From NCBI RefSeq assembly GCF_022965805.1, contig NC_133102.1, forward strand, positions 2,736,885 through 2,800,884: 64,000 bases of DNA. Reading direction: 5' to 3'. The translations under genes were made by a program, and so were the position numbers. The notes below the pieces were generated by a model. It was not told the DNA's origin. It worked only from the letters and a program-made list of their open reading frames with translations, and searched no databases. Shown in pieces: positions 1 through 11,637 of this stretch. Within the stretch, counting starts at the first letter, position 1. Every line of letters starts with the position of its first letter. The stretch is from Primulina eburnea. Taxonomy: Eukaryota; Streptophyta; Magnoliopsida; Lamiales; Gesneriaceae.

Positions 1-3000
1 CCTCAGTTGCAGCACTTGCAGCATATATGGCCAACTTTTTCACCTGTTAAAAAGTCAGAAGTTGATCACATATATAAAAGAAAAGATTCGTAATATTTCC
101 CTCGAAGAAAGACTTTAGAGGGCACTACCTCTAGAATATCTTGCTTGGATCTGTGAGATTTTGGAAGTAGCCGAAATTCTTGAGTCAAACGCATGCATTC
201 TTGGATATTCTCAGGGGATACAAAGTCCAAAGCGACTTTCATGGAGGACTGATAAATATATAAATAATAAGATTTCAGTAAAGAGTACATTAGCCATCAA
301 AGCAACATAGGAACAAGGGTTTACAATCTGAACCGAGAATAAACTTACAGGTATAGAATTTGAAATGGAGAAATCAAACTCAAGCGATTAAAAGTTATAA
401 AAGTGCAGAACATAGAGTTCAACATATTCATCACTCATAATCCTCTAAGAAAATTCTGTATGAGATACACCTGTCTATTCCTCACTTGGTGGGGACACCC
501 TGCAGGAATGAATATAGCCTCACCGAGATATTGCTCGAATGTCCATGGTTCAATATCTGAAAATGATGTAAAAATCATATTAGAACTGCTTGGTTTGAAC
601 TTAAATTAAATCAGTCTCACAAAGAAAAACTTACTGAACTCCAATTTCAACTGTTTTTTGTGCCTTTCATCCAGGAAAAAGGCCTGGTCATGGATAGGAT
701 GTGCAACCTAAAATCAAAAGCAATAGGCCAAGTGAAATATGAGATTTCAGAATACGCAAGAAATTTCCAAGATAAAGTACTTACGGAGGCCACAGGAGAA
801 TGATCAAGATCAAAAAATTCTTGCTGATGTTTAAGCAAGTATTCGATTATTTTGGGCACATCCTGCCGACGAAAGATGTCCCAAACAGCACCACCTCTAG
901 CTATTTCAGGACGGTTCATCCCATTTGGAGTAGAATCCATCACAGAAGACTCGATTCGATCTTTATTATTGGCATCGCATTTGTTATTCAAGCAATCGAG
1001 ATGCTGTACTTGATGAGTATCAATATAGCTGAGTGAATCAAGACGATCATCTAAAGTGCTATTCAGACCACAGGCTTTATTTAATTCATGTGTATTATTT
1101 TCCCTTTTCTCAGAATTCAGAAACTGAGATGGAGAGTGAGTATCAAAGGTAGCATTTTCACAAATCTGGTGTGACAGAATAGCAACTTCAGTGGGTTGCA
1201 TATCAGTGTTGATGGCTGGTGTGCCTTGCCAAAATGTCTTTAAATTATTTTCAAGTTCTGTCCTCAACTTAGCAATCCTTTGGCTCTGAAACGAGGTATA
1301 TTTCACTTCAGCTGTGTGTGTCAATATATTTACCTGAACAAATCCACATATTCGTCATGACATAAAGATAAGTTTACTATAAAATCAGTAAAATATAACT
1401 ATAATATAGCATAATCGTAAAACCTGGCAAATATCATGACTAAAATTCAAGCCAACTCATCAGAAAGCACCAAGGTCTGTTTCGTAACTTATAGAACGAT
1501 CAGAAATATCTAAAGATCTTGAAGCAGTTTTGCAATGCAAGCAATTCAATTGTCCCACAGAAAACTTGATGAACATGTTATCTAAAAAGATAAGATCTGT
1601 AGTGAAACTAACTTAAGAAACAAAGGTGTTTTGGACTCCAAATTTGGAAAATGTTCAAAAAAAAGGGATTTAAAGATGCAGATGAAAATTGAAAAGAATA
1701 AGTGCAGACGACGACGTTAATGAAGATTCTATAATTGATTTCACTTTTAAAAGTAAGGCCCGATGGATGCTAGACTAAGTGTCATCTTGTCCATATTCAA
1801 GAAATTAGCTCTCGGTGAATGATCTTAAAATCAGTAATTGCATAGCATAGATAAGCTAAGGAAAGAAACAACCACAAAAATACTGAGAATGCAGGTCCCA
1901 AAAATAAAAAGGTGCATCAACCAACCACAAAACATGAATAGTAGCAGACTTTTCACAACAGCATACCGCATCAGAAATGTCACAGTGCAATTTTGCAACA
2001 GAATCGCCTTTTCCAAGTTCTCTCTGATATCCATAGGCAATGTAGGTCTTGGGTCCCAAGTCCGGTTTTAGAGCACCTTCAGGAAGTTTTGTAGCAAGAT
2101 TCAAGAAACCAGATCGAGGATGTGTATAATCGCCGAAGGGAAGCATGGCCATAAACTCTGCGTCATGCCTGGGCAAACATTCTTTAAAAGAATTTGCAGG
2201 TGGCCAGTCCTTTAACTTCAGCATTTCAGGCCATCCGTTTTGATGACTGCGTCCCTCTAAGTAGCCTTCAAAGAACTGCCGAATATTAATCTCAACCTAT
2301 AACATTTGAAACCAAATTATTACAAAATTTCTGCGTCTAACATAGAGATGTTAACTGCAATTGCTGATGTCTAGTACCATTTGCCAGAATGAGATTTGCC
2401 ATAGGACAGAACTGGCGTATAATGTTTTTAAACAGCACTTTCTATCATCATAAATTACACTTGTAACAGATTGAAGGAATAGAGAGTCCAAGAAGGAGTA
2501 CACAGAAGTGTGTATGAAAGATGAAAAGCGTACAATGCATGAAACATACATCGAATACACGTACACGAGAAGTACCTGACACCAATCCAAGCAATCAATA
2601 GCCTTCACAGAAAAAGTCTCTTCCTTTAATTTTTTGCTCGCATTCTTGAAGGCCCTCAGCATAACCATGGGCTCCCAACTAAGACCAGAGGCCTTTGCCA
2701 TGGCATTCCTAACAATCACAGGTTCACCTTTCCTCCAATGCATTTGAAAATGTTCAAACTCAGCATCTCCAAGATCAATAGCATTAGGACAGTACAGAAA
2801 GTTATCTTGACTGTATTCCCGAAATGCTGATTGTCTTACATTACAACAGACATGGTCCTCTTGAGCAGAAGAGGCTGAAACACACAAATCACATTTTTGC
2901 GAGAAGCCTACATCTGATAACTGATAATCGGAAATGAGCACCTCAGTGAGCCCAATTAATTTCTCCACCCAATTAGCATCCAGAATCCGTCTCAACTCTA

Positions 3001-6000
3001 AATTCCCAGATTCACAACCACCATGCTCTTTGGGAGGACATGGTATATTGCCATCAATTTTGGCTTTCCACTTGGGGGAGCCATAAAACACATTTTCTAT
3101 TATCCCATTGGCTGGAGGAATTTCAAGGTTTGTACCATCTGAAGACTTGGGAATAATGATTTCCTGAATAGCTCCAAGGTGAAGACCTTTTCTGAGCTCG
3201 TAACAACAATCGAGACAGATATCATACGAACAGTCAGGATTGGGACAGCTTCTGTGGATATTCACGATGGATGTCTCGCAGTTGTTACTGTTGAATAAAG
3301 AGGATTTCCTTTTCAGATTTTGTGGCATCGTGAAGTACATTTTGTTAATAGAAATGACACCAACAATTCTAGAAACACTTTTTAAATGATTAGTGAAAAA
3401 TCGACATTACTAAGTAATCCAAAAGATTATGTCACGAGATTTAAGATCAAGCTAAAATATAGAGCAGAGGTATAGCACAAAAGAAATTTCAGATAGAATG
3501 CGTATAGATTCAATCAAATACACGATATCAAAATACGACTATCCCTAGCGAACAATAAAGACAGTCAACTCTCCTCCAAAAGTAAAAAATGTGATCGAAA
3601 AGCATACTAAATTCATCTTGGTTTTCACTAAAATTCAATCCTCTATTTAAGAGTAAAGAGAAAAAATGGTCAAGCCTTATTTGCAGAGAAAGCATACCGG
3701 TATACTCGATCATCTTCTTCAAACAACTCTCCTCCAAAAGTAAAAAATGTGATCGAAAAGCATACTAAATTCATCTTGGTTTTCACTAAATTCAATCCTC
3801 TATTTAAGAGTAAAGAGAAAAAATGGTCAAGCCTTATTTGCAGAGAAAGCATACCAGTATACTCGATCATCTTCTTCAAATACTCCCAGTGTCACATCTT
3901 CTTCATTCACTGGAACACCTTATATAGCAGAAACGCGAGGAAGGTTTTAAAAGTGTAATCATGAATTAGAAAGATAAGATCCAGCTACTTTGTGTGGTAC
4001 CTTGTATCGTGCCTTCAACATCTAGTTCAGATTTCTGCTCTTGTTGTATACGTCTTAGGAGAGGCAGAATGTTGACAAGCAAATATAGGGATCTTCGCAA
4101 TCTGATATTCTCACCTACTTCGTTTTCAACATCCTAAAAGAACCAATTTTTTTTTTTTCAGAATTCTTGGAACATTGATATGATGTGTGACAAAAGAACG
4201 GAAGAATTACATCATACATAAAGCCATCAAACCTTTTTGAGCACATCTGCTTGAAGGCAAGCTCTGCAATTGCAATTCCCACGGCAAAACGGACACGATT
4301 CCTTCACTTCTTTCTTCTTTATCTTAGGATACCTATACCAATGAGAATTCCTATTTTAACAAATATTTTCCTAGCCAACACGGTAATGATGATTATATGA
4401 ATAATGTTCATCAGTGGAAATGTACCATTTAGAATTTTATTTTCAAATTCACACCTCTTGAATAATATTTATGAAGTCACTTGTTATGCAAGAAAAATAT
4501 ATTGTTAAACTAGCAGGTAATACAGTTACCACTCTGAAACTGCAATTTTTTTATTCAGTAAATTCTAGAAAATGGAAGAAACTAGGAGCTTTGTTTACCA
4601 CTTTGCGATGCATTCAAAACAGTAACGTCTCATGTTGCAATTTGAGCAGATGACAACACCTTTTTTATCACTTTTCAAGCATTGGTGACACATAGTCTTC
4701 CGCTGCTTCTTCCGTATGGTAGATCCCTGGATAAATAGTTATCAAACAACAACAGTTAAATTCAGGTACAAAGAGGGAAGAATCTGGCATAACCCAGATT
4801 AATTTTGAAAACCCTCAACCTTTTGGCAAATATTAAATACTTTTTGGCTAATTAATTAATCCTACTGGTTTCAATCCTCAACAAAAGTTAATAATTGGAA
4901 TCAAAGACATATTCGAGAATTTGAAAGTTACAAGATGGCTACGATATAAAAAACCCATAGTGACATGATGCAGTGAACGATAAACACCAACATGCATTCC
5001 AGGAAAAGCAGATAAGAAAATCATATGCGAGCAAATATAAAAGAAATAATCGAATAAAAAAATAGCACCAATGAAGGATTTAGCATGGTAAAGTTAAGAT
5101 TTGTCCTTTTCATTCAAATCGACATTCGTTCTATATTTACCAAAAAAACAGTCATGCCTTGCAAGCTGCATTTATGCCAGACATTTGATTCCCCCACTGA
5201 GCAAGACAACAAACAAACAATATCAATTTGAATGAGTTCCACGTGGTGAAACAGTGGGCCTACATGCGAAAGATAAGGAATCATTTCTAAACTAAAATAC
5301 ATGCATTACATCATGTCACTGCGAATTTAAGTTCTTTCGACGGTCAGATTTAGTTTCACAAAAGGCACTCCGTGACAGTCACTTTATCACATTTAACGCT
5401 GAGAACATGAATGTCTAATTGTTTCTCGGACATTACATTGGAACACTGAGGTCATAAACTCAACATAGAAACGTGTTTGACTTTGAATGAACTAATTACT
5501 GCTTCATTGTCTTACATCGCCAAATTTTCATGAACATTTCAATTTAAATTTGACCCATGCTTAAACAAGCCTTATGATGTCAGCAATGCAGAAGAGCCAG
5601 GTAGGTTCTCAGAAAAAAAATAGCTACCAAGTTGACTGGCTTTCAAGAACAGTGAGACATATAAATGTTTGTCAGCATTAAAAATTTCCCCTTGATAGAC
5701 TCAATAATAATGATTATATACTTGGGAACCACTATCCTATTCCGAATTTGGTAATAAAGGCAAGGTTGGTTATAATGCTATTTATTCAACACCTCCAACT
5801 GGGATCAAGTATGGAGAAGAAACTCACTGACTTTCCCAAACTTGATGGCACTTTTGTTTTCACATTCCCATTCGGTATTTTCTCTCCCATGAATATAGAT
5901 TCATAGCCCTCATTGATGTTTAACATCAAAGGCTTCCCGCTGCGTCTTTTTTGAGCCCTAATATATTCTCCAGAACTATCCATCCATTCTTTTCTTTTTA

Positions 6001-7936
6001 AACCATTTGGCTCACACTTAACCTTCTCCGTAACGCTTTTGTATATACTCTCACCACCAAGATTCACCCGATCTCTCTCTGCAGCAAGTGTTTTCTTATG
6101 CTTCAAGCCCTGATATCGCCCTCGTCTATCCTTTTTAATGAGTTCAGCCCCAGGCTTGATACTAAGATCAACATCAACTGTTGTTTCGCTATCCTTTTCA
6201 ACTGCAATGCACTGTTTCATATTTTTTGAACCATTCGGCCAACCTTCGGAATCTTTACTCTCATTAATCCCATTCCCATCTCCATCAACTGCAAAATAAT
6301 CACCTAAGATCCCCCTGAGGTCATCAGATACGGTATTTTTTTCTTTATTCGAGTCCTTTCCTTTATCAGGTCTCACTTCACCAACACCATAGTGATCTCC
6401 AGTGTTAACCGTGCCATGGTCAATTTCAGATGTGAGTGCTGCTTTTCTTCTGTCATTTGAGTAACTAGGCGCCTCAAGTCCATTCTTTTTTACAAGGTGC
6501 TCAATATCTCCATCAGTGGTACTACTTTTTATTTTTTTCTGTAGCTCGCAGATAGCCAAATGTGACTTCTGGTTCTTGTAACCCGTGGGCATTCTTAGAC
6601 AATCAATATTCTTCACAATCTCATTTCCATCAAAATTGTTCTGAGAGGTAGCATCGAGCATTCCATGATTCTTCTCAACATCTGTTCCATGTAGCATTTT
6701 CTTTTTATTCTTGGAACCCTTTGGCCTCCCTTGGGCTCTCTTCCTCTTTACAATTTGATGTTCAATGCCAGTAACTCTGGTGTCCAACCCCATCGACCAT
6801 CCAATCCCACACTTATTCACAATCATATCCCAACCTTGGCTGCCTAGACCACTAAACTCAGGGATTCTAATACTCCCATCACAGCCAATATTTCTAATGA
6901 AATCCTTATCCAATAATCCGACACCTCGAAATTTATCCCTCTTGCCAACTGGCTGCATCATCCCAGAAGTACCGAAAACTTGCTCACTTCCGCCAACTCT
7001 GACCGTCCCAACATCTTCCTTCTTCACATCAAACCCTGCACCAGTTGTTCTGCTAACATCACGCCCCATATGCACAAAGACGTCTTCATCCTTAATGGCC
7101 ATTTTTGTCCTACCTTTTGAACCCTTTGGTCTTCCCCTCTTCTTTTCCTTTACAACAGCACCTTCATTGCTGACATCTTTCCCCACCTGCAGGGCATTAA
7201 TTTCATGGCCAACAGCACTTTTCGGCTTGTTTTTTGAACCCTTGGGTCTCCCCAACTTTTTCACCTTGACAACACCACCTACCTGGCCGCTGACATTTGC
7301 TTCCGCTTTCAAAGCCTCAACTAAATTCTGAACAGAGACATTTTCCCGATATTTCAAACCTTTCTTCTTTCCAGCACCAACATCTCCACCTTCAACGCCA
7401 CTAGACCCAACAATATCTAAAGCTTCCCCTCTTTCAATGGCTTCAACTTTCTTCACAACAGCCTCCTCGCTACGTTTAATGGCAGTGCCACCAACAGCCC
7501 CCGTTTGCACCGCAACAAATTCATTTCCACCACCTTCACTTCCATTTTCCTCGGCAATCTCCGCCCCTTGGCCTCCACTAGTTCCCCTGCCGCAAATAAT
7601 TCTCGCTCCATTTCCAACAGGATCACCAGTTTGGTCTTCCTGGGACTTTCCACTAGTCCCGCTGCCGCAAATAATCAAGTCTTCCTCCATCTTAATTCCC
7701 GCTCCATTTCCAACAGCATCACCAGCTTCGCCTTCCAGGGATATTCCACTAGTTCCACTGCCGCAAATAATCAAGTCTTCCTCCGTCTTAATTCCCGCTT
7801 CATTTCCAACAGGATCACCAGCTTCCCCTTCCAGGGACTTTCCGCTCAAAGCCTGCGACTTGCATCCCCTCAAACCGATTGCACTATCCCTCCCGCATAT
7901 TAACTTCTCATCACCACCACCTGCCGCCGCTTCCAT
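1..7936 (-). CDS. JMJ25: JmjC-domain histone H3K9 demethylase, KDM3/JMJ25 type, with AT-hooks (3' end outside window)
   Basis: Twelve exons read from splice sites: 7936-5828, 4726-4599, 4332-4233, 4133-4001, 3918-3855, 3287-2576, 2296-1967, 1333-785, 707-635, 556-471, 248-129 and 43-1; about 1,482 residues are visible and the frame is kept throughout. The start is the ATG at 7936, because the longer open frame to 7954 has no ATG. Exon 1 carries three AT-hook-like GRPKGSK motifs (about residues 228, 267 and 402), weaker relatives further on, and an acidic repeat near the N-terminus. Exons 2-3 encode a RING-like zinc finger (CHQC...CSNC...CFEC...CPFC...CNCRAC). Exon 6 adds a second Cys/His cluster and the start of the JmjC domain. 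The Fe(II) ligands are visible: HCD at the end of exon 7 and the His of GCPHQVRN in exon 10. In this family the enzyme removes methyl groups from H3K9 in the nucleus. About 120 residues of low-complexity sequence split the JmjC fold in exon 8. The exact paralogue (JMJ25, 26, 27 or 29) is not certain. Confidence 0.93.
3566..3880. repeat. Tandem duplication spanning an exon-intron junction of the JmjC gene
   Basis: Two nearly identical copies of about 157 bp lie head to tail (3566-3723 and 3724-3880), differing by one base deletion and one substitution. The right copy holds the end of exon 5 and its 5' splice site (GTATGC at 3854-3849). The left copy, inside the following intron, repeats the same exon end and the same donor (3697-3692). 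Confidence 0.9.
7590..7860 (-). repeat. In-frame repeat of about 33 codons in JmjC gene exon 1
   Basis: Three consecutive related units in the N-terminal region share the pattern [25 protein letters not shown]; the last is shortened. The underlying DNA is also repeated, so the expansion looks recent. The units are acidic and resemble no known domain. Confidence 0.8.
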
Positions 7937-8009
7937 AAATTTCAACTCTTTCAACGAAAATCAAATCAACCCTAAAAAACCCTCCTTCTGAAAACCTCAA
8001 AACCGGGAC

Positions 8010-8016
8010 TATATAT
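8010..8016 (-). promoter_or_regulatory. TATA-like box upstream of the JmjC gene
   Basis: TATATA-type sequence about 75 bp upstream of the ATG at 7936, at a plausible distance from a short 5' UTR. A telo-box-like ACCCTAAAAAACCC stretch lies between it and the start (about 7969-7984). Confidence 0.35.
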
Positions 8017-8520
8017 CCCATCATCGGGCAAAAAAGGCTACTTCATCATTATCGCTTCAAAATTTAATGCCACTTGCGCGTGAGTAATTGAGTCGCCAAT
8101 TGTAATCTAGCAGCCTGTCAGTACCCTTTCTCGAGTAATTAAAGAAAAATCTTCCACTGGAGAACTTTATTCTGACATGGAAAATTCAAAAGCACGACAC
8201 CGCTCAATTTGTGTGTCCCTTATTGTTATTTCTTTTTTGGGTTTTCAGACGACTGAAGAAAGAGTCCGATTCATTCAAGCGGCATAACTTCTCGCTGTGA
8301 AAGTGCGAGAATAGTTGGGATTGTATGGAATTGCATGGAACGAGGCCACAGAGACAGAGAAGGGGATTTGGTTTGATGAAGAAATCAAAGAATGTGACAA
8401 CGGATTGTACCAATTTAACGCGTGGTGGGGCCCACCAATAAATATACTATTTTTTAATTAAAAAAACTTGTTTATTATGTTTCACGTGGACTAAAATTTC
8501 AATAAAATGAGTTCATGGAT

Positions 8521-8670
8521 CGTATTCGTGAGACAGATTTCTTATGTGGATCATTCATGAAAAAATATCATTTTTTATGCTAAGAATATTACTTTTTATT
8601 ATAAATATGAATAGGATTGATACGTCTCACAGATCTTGATCTGTGAGACGGTATCATATGAAACTCACTC
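8521..8670 (+). mobile_element. MULE-like MITE copy 1, orientation A, left end truncated
   Basis: Contains the family core (GAATATGAATAGG type) and the right-end palindrome GTGAGACGG, ending in ACTCACTC. The outer left terminus of the family is missing. It lies between the promoter of the JmjC gene and the 3' end of the NMNAT gene. Confidence 0.75.
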
Positions 8671-8834
8671 AAAATGCAAATTTTAAACTCAAGTTTTAAC
8701 ACATGGATATGGTTTTGCCAACTTGTTACTTAATTAAACAGCCAGCTATAAATTTTCAGTGGAAAAAATAAGAAATTATATGTATGATACTATTATCATT
8801 TCGTTCACAACAAATCAGAAATAAAGTTCTTAAA

Positions 8835-11637
8835 TTAAATTTCATAAACGAAATGATCCGACAAAGTGATTTTATGGGGGAAAAGAGTTCCAAACAATAA
8901 AAAAACTTGATCATTGGTAGGAACATCTTCTCTCTGTCTTGTGTACAAGTTGTTTTGTTTGATGTAATCAATTACTTCATCCGCCGTCAAATACTTCACC
9001 GACTGCACTCTTGAAATGCAATCCCTGGGAATGGAAACTCGTTTAGCATAAACTCGAATTCATTGGATCGATTACCAAGATTCAAACTTTTGTGCCACAT
9101 TCATTCATACATAAGAAAATGGATGCATGCATGTTCAATGCGGGCGTTTTTACCTCAATCCTGTCGAACTGATTCTACTTGGTACTACTTCATCAACGAT
9201 CTTGATATTATCCTGCAATGAATTATGGTGACCAACAAAAAGATTCGTTTAAGATAGAGATAGAAATTTTCAAGGTTTCCGAAAAATGACATACACTCTT
9301 TTGTTCCAAAGCAAATTTGAGCTGACCAGAAGACACGAGAAAAACGATTACCTTTAATTGATTCAAAGTATCATCATTCAATATGATATTCTCGATGTCT
9401 TGGCCATCTCTAGAGATGCAAACCAATCCAAAGTCTTTACATATAGTTTTAACCTGAAAATAAAACAAAAGTTCTAACAGATTTCACAACTTTACCTGTT
9501 CACGAATCCAAACTTCAGGAATGGTGAAAGATTCTAATAGATCAGAACCACAAAGAAGCATGACTTTGAGAGACTCTACGAAGATGAGACAATTTCATTA
9601 ACTTGACATGTAAAAGAGCTATAATGTCTGTAACTGTAAACAAGATCTTTCTTTTTTACCAACAGAAAGTAAACTTGTAGAACAGTAAAATTCTTTTTAA
9701 AAAAAAACATATCTTTGTATTTCGTTCAGAATAATATTTTTGACTTAGATAGATTCTACGAAGAGAAAGTTTCATTAATTTGACATGTAAAAGATATATA
9801 CAAATGACAATTTTATAATGTCTGTAAGGAAGATTTAGCGTAAAAGGAAATCGGTTTACCATGGGGTACACATCCGCTCTCTCGCATAGAGAAGTCCTAA
9901 CTCTAGACAAAACTATCGATGTGCGCTGGTAGGTATCCTGACTTGCCTATCGACATATGGAAATAGTAAAAACGACTTGAAAAGGTACAAATTTAATTGC
10001 ACTAGCAGAAGCATGAGTAAGTAATTCAAAACTTCCGAAATTTAATGTTTTGTGTGCTAATTATTCTTAGTCTGTTCATGTGCAATGTGTGTGTGCGAGA
10101 GTGAGAGAGAGACCTCCCATGAATCCACCATAATAAAGTTGGAACTTCTACAAGCGAGATCACACGTGGTAACACGATGTTGCGCGTGTACAAGACCCTG
10201 AAATTGAGGTTAGAACATAAGCAACTAATTTGTACAAAATCCTGATGCATACATTGAGATCTGGTGAAAGTTGTTTTTCCATACATCCATGTCAAGCAGG
10301 CATAAAAAATAATTAAAAAATTAAAATAAAAAATAAGTCGAAGTTACTCTACTCTGAAACATTTTGATCATAGAGTTGATGAAGTATTTGAAGAGTTTAA
10401 AAAGCCAAAAGGTCGATAAAGGAAAAAATTAAAACGGCGTGGATTTACTGATCAAACAAGTGAAAACAGTTTCCACCGTTCTTATCAGTGAACCAGCCAT
10501 GTGCCATTATACATTTTATTTCTCAAGTAGCCTCAGCAACTGATAATCTTATAACACCTTTTCTTTGTTGTTTTTTCATCTTAGCAATTAACATCTTCAT
10601 TGGTGTTAAAATGTATTCTAAGAATGGTAGGTCGCCCAAACTGTACTTTCTTTGATGAAAATCAGGGAACGGATATGCATATACCTCATGGCACATGCTC
10701 GATACCTACCTTCTTTTTGTATGCATCATTCACAGGTGAGATATAACCACCAATGACACAAAACCCTTGCAAATTTAATGCGTCTCTTGCAAGCTCTGAC
10801 AAAAAGAACAAGGATTGTTGGCAAAACTTCGTGGAAACATGCAACGAGCGATAACAATTAGCACAACTACCAATTTCACCAGAACAACACGCATGAACAT
10901 GTATTCCACCGCAACTAACCCAAACTATAGGAGCACTTCTACCAGTAGGGGAAAAAATAAATAAAGGCAAGAAACGATAGATAAAACTGAGATCAGAACA
11001 ACACATGAATTTATCATCTCTGGATAAAGGTGGGGTATGAACAAAACAAGATTTTATCATTGATAATTAGATGTCTTACCAAAATAACGCAAATGCATGA
11101 ATGTGGGAGGATTGAAACTTCCAGCTGCTACCAGTACCACATAAACATTTCTCCTGAGAAAAATAGTTCAATTTTTAACAAGACATAACCAGAGGAAAAA
11201 CAACCAGAGGGGAGCTAGGATTTGATATACCCATATTTTTAACTAAATTATCAAAATGGAATATACAAAAAAATCAGAATCGCTATGCAAGTCATTAAAC
11301 TAAATTTAGCTGAACTAAATTCTTGATTCAGAAATAGAAAAATTATAATAGGGAAAAACAAGAAACAAAAATTTTCATTATAAGAAACAAATTAAAATAA
11401 GTAACAAAAAGGCCGAGCGACAAACTTACTGTGTCTCAGAACTAGATAAACCATCTTGATTGATGGATTTCAAGGTTAATTTATCCCGCAGTAGAGCTAT
11501 ATCTATAGCAGCAAAGGAAATAATAAATCACATAGCAAAAACAATAGAAGAATTTAGGCAACAAAAGACTAAAACTCTACATATTTAACATTCGCTATCT
11601 GAAAGATATTGAATTTACCCGGATCAAGAGCTGACAT
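8835..11637 (-). CDS. NMNAT: Nicotinamide/nicotinate mononucleotide adenylyltransferase
   Basis: Ten exons: 11637-11619, 11502-11430, 11153-11080, 10795-10710, 10197-10114, 9937-9860, 9573-9496, 9453-9352, 9212-9154 and 9024-8835; 843 nt in total, giving 280 residues. The enzyme joins NMN or NaMN to the AMP part of ATP, the last or penultimate step of NAD synthesis. The nucleotidyltransferase signature GSFNPPTFMHLRYFE starts near residue 42, CGSDLLESF and VWIRE follow, and the ISSTGLR phosphate-binding motif is encoded by exon 9. The first exon gives only MSALDP plus one base. The C-terminus runs about 33 residues past the usual end (NNLYT), into sequence I do not recognise. Intron 6 contains a degenerate duplicate of the exon 7 acceptor region. 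The exon 5 segment (GLVHAQHRV...) differs from the family consensus, so that exon is the least certain. Confidence 0.9.
9567..9835. repeat. Degenerate direct duplication in NMNAT intron 6
   Basis: The stretch at about 9567-9640 (CTCTACGAAG...TTCATTAACTTGACATGTAAAAG...TAATGTCTGTAA) recurs at about 9750-9830 with substitutions and an insertion. The left copy includes the real exon 7 acceptor; the right copy carries a decayed version of it. Confidence 0.75.

Noticed and set aside
2351..2575. Continuation of the open frame past the JmjC exon 6
   Set aside because: The reading is intronic: a CAG|GTACTT donor at 2576 joins in frame to [11 protein letters not shown] at 2296.
7937..7954. Upstream extension of the JmjC protein by six codons
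   Set aside because: The extended frame begins with TTG; the first ATG is at 7936.
6765..7991. Long plus-strand open frames opposite the JmjC gene
   Set aside because: They are antisense shadows of exon 1, Pro/Ser/Leu-rich, with no family motif, and the minus strand has the real AT-hook protein.
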